This document shows positions 8,216-13,242 of a stretch of 13,242 nucleotides of DNA, piece after piece. A program made the translations under genes and the position numbers. Below the pieces are notes generated by a model. That model made no database searches. It worked only from the letters and a program-made list of their open reading frames with translations, and was not told where the DNA came from. Positions within the stretch are counted from its first letter, which is position 1; each line of letters begins with the position of its first letter. The stretch covers positions 1-13,242 of the forward strand of contig CALCMV010000065.1 in NCBI GenBank assembly GCA_937967535.1, written 5' to 3'. Source of the stretch: an uncultured Saprospiraceae bacterium (lineage in GTDB: Bacteria > Bacteroidota > Bacteroidia > Chitinophagales > Saprospiraceae).

Positions 8216-8940
8216 TTACTTAGGAACTCTAGATGAAATGCCATTATTTTCTACCCAAATTGCTTTATCTGCTCCATTGATGTCACCATCCATATTATAA
8301 TCAGCGGGAATATATAAGTCAAAAAATCCGTTATTGTCAAACCATATCGCTTTGTCATTTCCATTAATGTCAAAACTTGGCATATCATGTTGGTTGCCAT
8401 CGCAGCAAAACATGCCCCATACACTGGGGGCGAGTTGTTTTTGCCCGGATGAGGTTGGGTCTTTATAGCTGTCTTGTGAAGTAAAATCGTAAGTCAGCGT
8501 ATCATTTAGAATGGGAATTTTGTAGGGAGTCATAACTCCAATATGGTTACGATGTTCGACTACAATATGTAAAGAATCTATATTTTGTGACAAGTCTAAA
8601 GCACATCTATCTACAAAATTTATATACCCATTATTCAATAATAAAGCGGCTGTACGGCTGATTTCGGAGCTTGCTTCTTTGTCAGTTCGGAAAGATACCA
8701 AAACCCAGTCCACCGTATCGTCCGTATAATCTGCATCCGTAAAATCTGCTCCTTCCGTTCCCGCATAATTCCAGGGTGATAGGGCATAAGGCTGACCTGC
8801 CGGAGTGGGTGTGCTAAGGCTACTCGTCGGTGTTTGTCCGGGCAATAATTTTCTGACGGTATTGAGCATGGTTTTGATGGAATCTGCTGTGGTATCGTAT
8901 GCGCCTTCGAGCATGATTTTCAGGTCAATTTTGACGCATG
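8216..8940 (-). other. Shared C-terminal module, copy 2 (dockerin-like tail)
   Basis: This encodes residues ~1051-1290 of the CotH protein. It aligns end to end with copy 1 (390-1113), with about half or more of the positions identical by eye, and with the same total length (240 residues). The blocks LLPGQTP, TPAGQPY, PWNYAGTEG, FTDADY, VDWVLVS, VVEHRNH and GQKQLA recur in order. The tail has DINGNDKAIW and DYNMDGDINGADKAIW loops and ends SSRVPK. Confidence 0.75.
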
Positions 8941-11900
8941 ACGGTGGCAGTGGCGCACACTCTTCCACTGTAATTTGGAGGAATTGAACACTCGAACATT
9001 CGTGGTATTGAGTAAGCAATTGGATGGTATAATTACCTGTGGTTTCCCATGTGATTTCGAGTGAATCCGACTGAATGATATTTGCAATATCTCCATTTAC
9101 AATCCATTGATAATTGACTTCTTCATTTAGGTTGTTGGGTTTTAATACGAGATTTTCCGAACTACAAATATTTTCAGGTATCGTCACCGTAGTTGTGGGG
9201 CAAAGTGTATTTGCTCTACCCGGTGTACCACGCGCTGCGTTCAGGTAAGTCGAAGGAATCCATGAAGAAAATAAATTGTTGTCGAAACCTGTGCTAATGA
9301 GTGAGAGCGTTGCGCCCGTACCATCCGGCGCAGTATCCCAGGGGCTACTATCATCGTAAATGACATAATCTGCTATACACATAGCCTCAGCAAATATGGT
9401 AATGCGCTCCCCTCCCCCACTCAGATTGAAACCAAACTCACCAAAATAATTCTCTACATTTGGAAAAATAGAAGCAAACATGGTCGAATCTTCCACCAAA
9501 ACGAGATAGTCGCCAGCCGCCAGTGTGATGCCTTGCGGAAAGGTGAAGCCGTTGTTTTCATCAAAAAATTGCCAGCCTGATAAGTCCAATTCATAAGGCA
9601 TCGGATTGTACAATTCCACCCAATCTCCGGGGTCGGCACTATTGTCTGAATTATAATTTATTTCATTGATAACAATGCGATCTTCTACCAAATCACATTG
9701 TCGTGAATTGGCTGCTCCGGGCGTACCTCCACAATCGTAATTGGCTCGAAACCAATTGATTGGATTATTGTTATCCCAAGCCGTATTCAACAATTCGAGT
9801 GAAGGGCCGCTTCCATCTGCGCCTGCATCCCAGGGGCTTTTATCATCCAATGCAACCGAGTCAATCAGTTGATGAAAAGGATTATGAATGGCAATAGTTT
9901 CACCGGCATTGGAGAGTGCGCCACTGTACTGCCCATTGGCGGCGAAGCCATAATGCAGGGCAAATGAATCCAAATTTTCGGCAATCACAAAGTACTCGTC
10001 GGGGTTCAATTTTGTTGGATAAGGAAAAGTATATTTTACGCCTTGCGAAAAGTAACAATCGGTCAAATCAAGCGGATGATTTCCCGCATTGACTATTTCT
10101 ATATAATCCAATTCGCTCCCTTGTCCGTTGCTGCACAGGCTGTCGGGATGATAATTTATTTCACTGATAATCAATGAATTAAAATTTTGTGCTTTGAAAA
10201 ATCGCTTGGGACACATTGCCGACCATTCATTGTCGGCAGGGTCGGAGGCGAGTTGTACTACCCTTGCTTTTACCTCCATTATGCTTGCCAAAGCACCGAG
10301 GGGATGTTGATACAAAATTGCTGTTGGCGACAAGCTGCCGTTGTCCATACGCGGGTCGGTGCCATCGGTGGTATAGTAAATTTCGCCATAGACATTCGGA
10401 TTGCTCAGAAAAACACTTTGCGAAGGCAATAACATACCGCCATTTTGACTAAATTCGACACCCGACAGGCTCGGAAATACTCCATTCTCTTGATAAAATG
10501 TAATCAAGTCATGGGTTCGATTCGGGAGTTGATTATTCAGAATATCTTCCGTAGTCGGTTTGATGTGTTCATTGTATGTATATTGAATTCCCGTCATATC
10601 TCCCCAACGTGCGGTTTCAGCTACGGCGATATTTTTGCTTTGTTCGCTCAATTCCGTATAGTGATTGATTGTATTTTCAGCCGTCAATGTACCATCACCG
10701 AAACATTGGCATTGCACACGGTCGGCAAATTCTATGCGAGCTTTGGGATTTTCCATTAATTGTTGAAAAATATATCGCGGATACGGACGCAAACTTTGGT
10801 CATACACCGTTCCTTGATAATAATCGCCAAAATATGCTAATGTAAACTCTGCATCCCAACTGAAAAATCGGAATTTTGCACCTGCCTCGCGCTTGCGAGT
10901 GGCATACCAATTATTAAAATCCCAATCCGTATTCAATCCCCAATGATTGAGCAGGATATAATCAAAAAAATTGTCGAAATCGAGATAATTTTGGATGTTT
11001 TGGTAATTTTCTTCTATATCCAAACCCGCATCCGCAATTTCTATCATTTCATACCAAGCGAGCGAATCGCCATCTACGGGTTCGAGGACATTCATAGCGT
11101 CATAATCTTCTTTATCTCCACCAAAATATTCCTCCATATACGCCGCATCGGGTCGCTCGGTGAGGTTGTACATTCCCCAATACAAACCGTTCAAAAATAC
11201 ATGTACAAAGCGTCCGCGTACTGCGGGTTGTCCCATTTTTTCTTGTAATTCCCGGAAAAATTGGTCTTTAAAAATTTGTGTTTTTTCGCATTGATACGGG
11301 CGATGGTCTGTCACATTAAATTGACCAATCATCCTCAAAACCAATGAGTTATGCTTATCTTCTCCGGCTTCGCCAAATACCGGATAATTTAATTTTTTTG
11401 CACCATATTGCGATTTGAATAATAATCTTAAACTATGTTTTTTATAATGTTCGGGATTGCGGGTAATACCTCCCATGATTCGCAATCCGGCATTTTCCTG
11501 AAAGCCTTCTATAGCATCGGGGCGTATCATTTCTATTGAAACGGGGCGTTCCCATTCACTGCCTCTTTCTTGCGAATTGGTGTAAATTCCAAGACTGTCA
11601 TCAAACAAAAAATCCTGATTTGTCACCAATGAAATCACCGGAAATTCATCAAAACTTTGCATCATCATATTCCTATACTCAGCATTATCCGCAATTGCAG
11701 GACTAAGCTCGTAATCTGCCTCATGTTCGCCCCAGTTTTCGGGCAATCCGTCGGGGATTCCAAATTGATGAAAAACGCTCGAAAGGAATAAATAGGAATG
11801 TGTTACGACTTGGGAAGTGTCCGTATCTGTATAAGCAATTGCACGTATGGCAGATGATGAATTTATGGTCAGTGTATCGCTGAAAATCATTCCAATTTCG

Positions 11901-12088
11901 GTCGTAGGTGCAGTACCATCGAGCGTATAACGAATTGTCGCAGAAGTACTATCCGAGGCTAATACTAAATTAAATGCAGTATTGTAAATTCCCCTTTCAA
12001 CAGAAAATTGAACAGGCGGCATAGATTGCGCGATTAGTACATTGACCAAAAGCACAAGAATGGATGATAGGATGCAGGTTTTCTTCAT
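8216..12088 (-). CDS. Secreted CotH-type kinase protein with lamin-tail domains
   Basis: This is a 1290-aa exported protein. Domains in order: signal peptide (1-~21, ILSSILVLLVNVLIA); chitobiase/hexosaminidase C-terminal-like domain (~24-102, RYTLDGTAPT); CotH domain (~150-500); a second chitobiase-like domain (~540-635, YYTTDGTDP); two lamin-tail-like domains (~636-795, IISEINYHP; ~800-965, IVINEINYN); a PKD/Ig-like segment (~966-1049); and the C-terminal module (1051-1290) shared with the phosphatase gene. CotH proteins of Bacillus and fungi have an atypical protein-kinase fold. Here the core is visible as NGLYWGMYNLTERPD (from 300), HWGLNTDWDFNNW (from 382, likely catalytic Asp and Asn) and FSWDAEF (Asp412, likely metal Asp). 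The enzyme therefore looks active, probably phosphorylating exported proteins; the substrate is unknown. The start ATG directly precedes a Lys-Lys signal peptide. It diverges from the NqrM-like gene. Confidence 0.92.
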   Translation of the reverse strand: MKKTCILSSILVLLVNVLIAQSMPPVQFSVERGIYNTAFNLVLASDSTSATIRYTLDGTAPTTEIGMIFSDTLTINSSSAIRAIAYTDTDTSQVVTHSYLFLSSVFHQFGIPDGLPENWGEHEADYELSPAIADNAEYRNMMMQSFDEFPVISLVTNQDFLFDDSLGIYTNSQERGSEWERPVSIEMIRPDAIEGFQENAGLRIMGGITRNPEHYKKHSLRLLFKSQYGAKKLNYPVFGEAGEDKHNSLVLRMIGQFNVTDHRPYQCEKTQIFKDQFFRELQEKMGQPAVRGRFVHVFLNGLYWGMYNLTERPDAAYMEEYFGGDKEDYDAMNVLEPVDGDSLAWYEMIEIADAGLDIEENYQNIQNYLDFDNFFDYILLNHWGLNTDWDFNNWYATRKREAGAKFRFFSWDAEFTLAYFGDYYQGTVYDQSLRPYPRYIFQQLMENPKARIEFADRVQCQCFGDGTLTAENTINHYTELSEQSKNIAVAETARWGDMTGIQYTYNEHIKPTTEDILNNQLPNRTHDLITFYQENGVFPSLSGVEFSQNGGMLLPSQSVFLSNPNVYGEIYYTTDGTDPRMDNGSLSPTAILYQHPLGALASIMEVKARVVQLASDPADNEWSAMCPKRFFKAQNFNSLIISEINYHPDSLCSNGQGSELDYIEIVNAGNHPLDLTDCYFSQGVKYTFPYPTKLNPDEYFVIAENLDSFALHYGFAANGQYSGALSNAGETIAIHNPFHQLIDSVALDDKSPWDAGADGSGPSLELLNTAWDNNNPINWFRANYDCGGTPGAANSRQCDLVEDRIVINEINYNSDNSADPGDWVELYNPMPYELDLSGWQFFDENNGFTFPQGITLAAGDYLVLVEDSTMFASIFPNVENYFGEFGFNLSGGGERITIFAEAMCIADYVIYDDSSPWDTAPDGTGATLSLISTGFDNNLFSSWIPSTYLNAARGTPGRANTLCPTTTVTIPENICSSENLVLKPNNLNEEVNYQWIVNGDIANIIQSDSLEITWETTGNYTIQLLTQYHECSSVQFLQITVEECAPLPPSCVKIDLKIMLEGAYDTTADSIKTMLNTVRKLLPGQTPTSSLSTPTPAGQPYALSPWNYAGTEGADFTDADYTDDTVDWVLVSFRTDKEASSEISRTAALLLNNGYINFVDRCALDLSQNIDSLHIVVEHRNHIGVMTPYKIPILNDTLTYDFTSQDSYKDPTSSGQKQLAPSVWGMFCCDGNQHDMPSFDINGNDKAIWFDNNGFFDLYIPADYNMDGDINGADKAIWVENNGISSRVPK

Positions 12089-12180
12089 TAATCGGAAACT
12101 TAGTTTATAAACATGCTGAAATTATAACATATTTACGGTCTAATTTTCCAATAAAAAATCAAATTGTGACATACTCTAAT

Positions 12181-12211
12181 AAATGAATAAATAAATGAAT
12201 AAATGAGTAAA
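12181..12211. repeat. Short AT-rich tandem repeat upstream of the CotH gene
   Basis: The 12-base unit AAATGAATAAAT occurs twice (12181-12192 and 12193-12204), followed by the related GAGTAAATG. It lies about 95 bases before the CotH start, in its promoter region. Confidence 0.7.
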
Positions 12212-12288
12212 TGTTTTGAGTGTGACACACATTCATGGACTTATAATATGAAATTAGAAAAAGTCAAGATTAGCATGAGCATCCGTAA

Positions 12289-12430
12289 TGACAGCTAAAC
12301 AGGCTGACCGCGAATACTGTAATGACTGCTTTAGCTGTCAAGTAGGTTAAATAAATATTTGTATATTATTGTTTTTGAACTAATTAAAAATAAAAATAAT
12401 AATGCACTTGACAGCTAAAGCAGTCATAAC
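12289..12430. repeat. Three-copy inverted repeat able to form two alternative hairpins
   Basis: The middle copy 12322-12343 is perfectly complementary over 22 bases to 12406-12427; with one mismatch the pairing extends to 12319-12430. The loop is about 62 bases and A/T-rich. The first 11 bases of an upstream copy (12289-12299, TGACAGCTAAA) are perfectly complementary to part of the same middle copy (12330-12340). The middle arm can thus pair either upstream or downstream. No ORF and no flanking target duplication are visible. Confidence 0.8.
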
Positions 12431-12437
12431 GGGTTCA

Positions 12438-12461
12438 TTCGGAAAACTAATATTTTCCGAA
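12438..12461. repeat. Compact hairpin
   Basis: A perfect 9-bp stem, TTCGGAAAA (12438-12446) with TTTTCCGAA (12453-12461), has a 6-base loop. It lies 8 bases after the 12289-12430 repeat. No T-run follows on either strand, so it is not an obvious terminator; an operator or RNA-processing site is possible. Confidence 0.6.
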
Positions 12462-12542
12462 ATTTACCCCGTCTACAGTATATACACTATATGAGTTCCT
12501 TCATTTTTGGAATAGCAATTTCAGTGGGATGTATCAATCAAT

Positions 12543-12684
12543 ATGTTCGCCAACTTAGATATTGAACGTTTTTAATTAAAAATTAATAAAATTATAATTT
12601 GTATTAGTTTAATTTTTAATTATTTATAAAATAAAAATAAATAAATTACTCGCGTTCGATTTGTAATTTTTATGTGGCGAACAT
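12543..12684. repeat. Nested inverted repeats, AT-rich
   Basis: The outer arms are ATGTTCGCCA (12543-12552) and TGGCGAACAT (12675-12684), perfect over 10 bases. A middle pair is ATTGAACG (12561-12568) / CGTTCGAT (12653-12660), with one mismatch. The inner arms are 12573-12586 and 12609-12622, perfect over 14 A/T bases. The inner pair is off-centre by about 16 bases because of extra A-rich sequence at 12626-12645. This looks like a folded non-coding element or a decayed miniature transposon. Confidence 0.65.
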
Positions 12685-12750
12685 AAATATCAATACCTGA
12701 TTTCCTTTTTCTTTTCTAACGGATAATGTCTTTTCAAATTCCTGCAAAGC

Positions 12751-12820
12751 TAAGAACGTGTTTAAAAGGCTATCAGTTCATAGTTTTTTACAATTCAGCA
12801 CAAATTTAAACAGGTTCTAA
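12751..12820. repeat. Inverted repeat of the TAAGARCnTGTTTAAA family
   Basis: The arms are 12751-12766 (TAAGAACGTGTTTAAA) and 12805-12820 (TTTAAACAGGTTCTAA), complementary at 14 of 16 positions around a 38-base centre. It is the third member of the family at 6847 and 8162. Here it lies about 150 bases upstream of the NqrM-like gene, not after a stop codon, which argues against a terminator-only role. Confidence 0.75.
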
Positions 12821-12895
12821 GGTTAATTTCTCCCATTTAAAATAATTTTTCCTTTGTGTTGCAGGTCGTCACAACCAGATTAAGGAGAAAAGCGT

Positions 12896-12903
12896 TATCT
12901 TTG
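12896..12903 (+). promoter_or_regulatory. Candidate Bacteroidota -7 box for the NqrM-like gene
   Basis: TATCTTTG matches the TAnnTTTG -7 consensus of the primary sigma factor of this phylum. It lies 63 bases before the ATG at 12967. I see no TTG at the usual ~19-21-base spacing upstream (nearest at 12859-12861), so only half of the promoter is recognisable. Confidence 0.45.
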
Positions 12904-12966
12904 TGTGTCAAATAAGTTGTCGAAAAATACAAACAAGGACACGACAACACTACAACATATAAAATT

Positions 12967-13176
12967 ATGGCTACATTTCTGCCCATGTTGGCAATTATAT
13001 TCGTGGTATTCGGTTTGTCATTTTTAATGATTAATCTGCGTCAGGTAGTATCCGGCAAAGAATTTCGCGGTACTTGCGCGACCAATAACCCAATGCTCAA
13101 AAATCAAATCGGTGACTGTTCCGTTTGCGGCAAAAAGCCGGAAGAAGAATGTAAAATGCCCGAAGCGAAAGCATGA
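12967..13176 (+). CDS. Small four-cysteine membrane protein, NqrM-like
   Basis: This is a 69-aa protein. Residues ~4-24 (FLPMLAIIFVVFGLSFLMINL) form one membrane span. A short soluble part follows with Cys37 (GTCATNNP), Cys51 and Cys54 (CSVCGKKP) and Cys62 (EECK). One span plus four closely spaced Cys, with G-x-C near the membrane and a later C-x-x-C, fits NqrM (DUF539). That protein helps assemble the iron centre of the Na+-translocating NADH:quinone reductase NqrD/NqrE. Similar short proteins of Bacteroidota, as I recall, lie near nqr or apbE genes; such neighbours would be beyond the right edge of this window. The ATG has an A/T-rich leader and no Shine-Dalgarno sequence. The gene is certain from its composition; the NqrM name is a family-level inference. 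It is divergent from, and probably unrelated to, the CotH cluster. Confidence 0.7.
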   Translation: MATFLPMLAIIFVVFGLSFLMINLRQVVSGKEFRGTCATNNPMLKNQIGDCSVCGKKPEEECKMPEAKA

Positions 13177-13242
13177 AAATGTAAAATGTAAAATTCAAAA
13201 TAATAAATGTAAAAGTGTTTGTAGTACGCGACTGTGTTGTTT
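13177..13242. other. Non-coding edge after the NqrM-like gene
   Basis: This A-rich stretch carries several copies of AATGTAAA (around 13179-13215). No terminator hairpin or new start codon is convincing before the window ends. Confidence 0.4.

Noticed and set aside
10187..11248. Several plus-strand ORFs of 78-104 codons inside the CotH gene
   Set aside because: They lie antisense to the CotH and lamin-tail domains, overlap each other and show no signal peptide, domain or leader.
12322..12427. A transposon with 22-base terminal inverted repeats
   Set aside because: There is no transposase ORF and no matching flanking duplication (left flank GTA, right flank AAC), so I report it only as an inverted repeat.
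12089..12966. tRNA or other standard RNA gene in the divergent intergenic region
   Set aside because: I found no cloverleaf with a TTC-containing T-arm and acceptor stem. The GGTTCATTC at 12432-12440 is not in a tRNA context.

Overview
The window looks like part of a Bacteroidota chromosome, most plausibly a Saprospiraceae/Lewinella-like lineage. The grounds are the very large secreted proteins with thrombospondin type-3 (TSP3) calcium repeats, a CotH/lamin-tail-domain architecture, AT-rich non-coding DNA, no clear Shine-Dalgarno sequences, a TAnnTTTG-type -7 box, and a small NqrM-like protein of a kind I associate with this phylum. The assignment is inference; there is no rRNA or marker gene here.

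Layout. Positions 1-389 are non-coding and hold a 199-bp imperfect palindrome and a strong terminator. Three genes follow on the minus strand, in transcription order: a 1290-aa secreted CotH-type kinase protein (12088-8216), a 286-aa secreted TPR protein (7789-6929), and a 2134-aa secreted protein with two purple-acid-phosphatase-like domains embedded in TSP3 arrays (6794-390). An 878-bp divergent intergenic region (12089-12966) is full of inverted repeats. It leads to a plus-strand gene for a 69-aa, four-cysteine, single-span membrane protein resembling NqrM, the Na+-NQR maturation factor (12967-13176).

How the genes may work together. The CotH protein and the giant phosphatase end in the same ~240-residue module, which finishes in a dockerin-like pair of D-x-N-x-D calcium loops and the tail SSRVPK. 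Neither has a type IX secretion sorting domain that I can recognise, so the shared module may be the secretion or anchoring signal. A secreted protein-kinase-fold enzyme and a secreted double phosphatase with the same tail, separated by one secreted TPR gene, suggest a cell-surface phosphorylation/dephosphorylation system. That is a hypothesis.

The clearest structural facts are these: an exact 586-residue offset between all catalytic motifs of the two phosphatase domains, an almost perfect 81-bp tandem duplication inside the TSP3 array, and a family of inverted repeats (half-site TAAGARCnTGTTTAAA) present at three intergenic sites.
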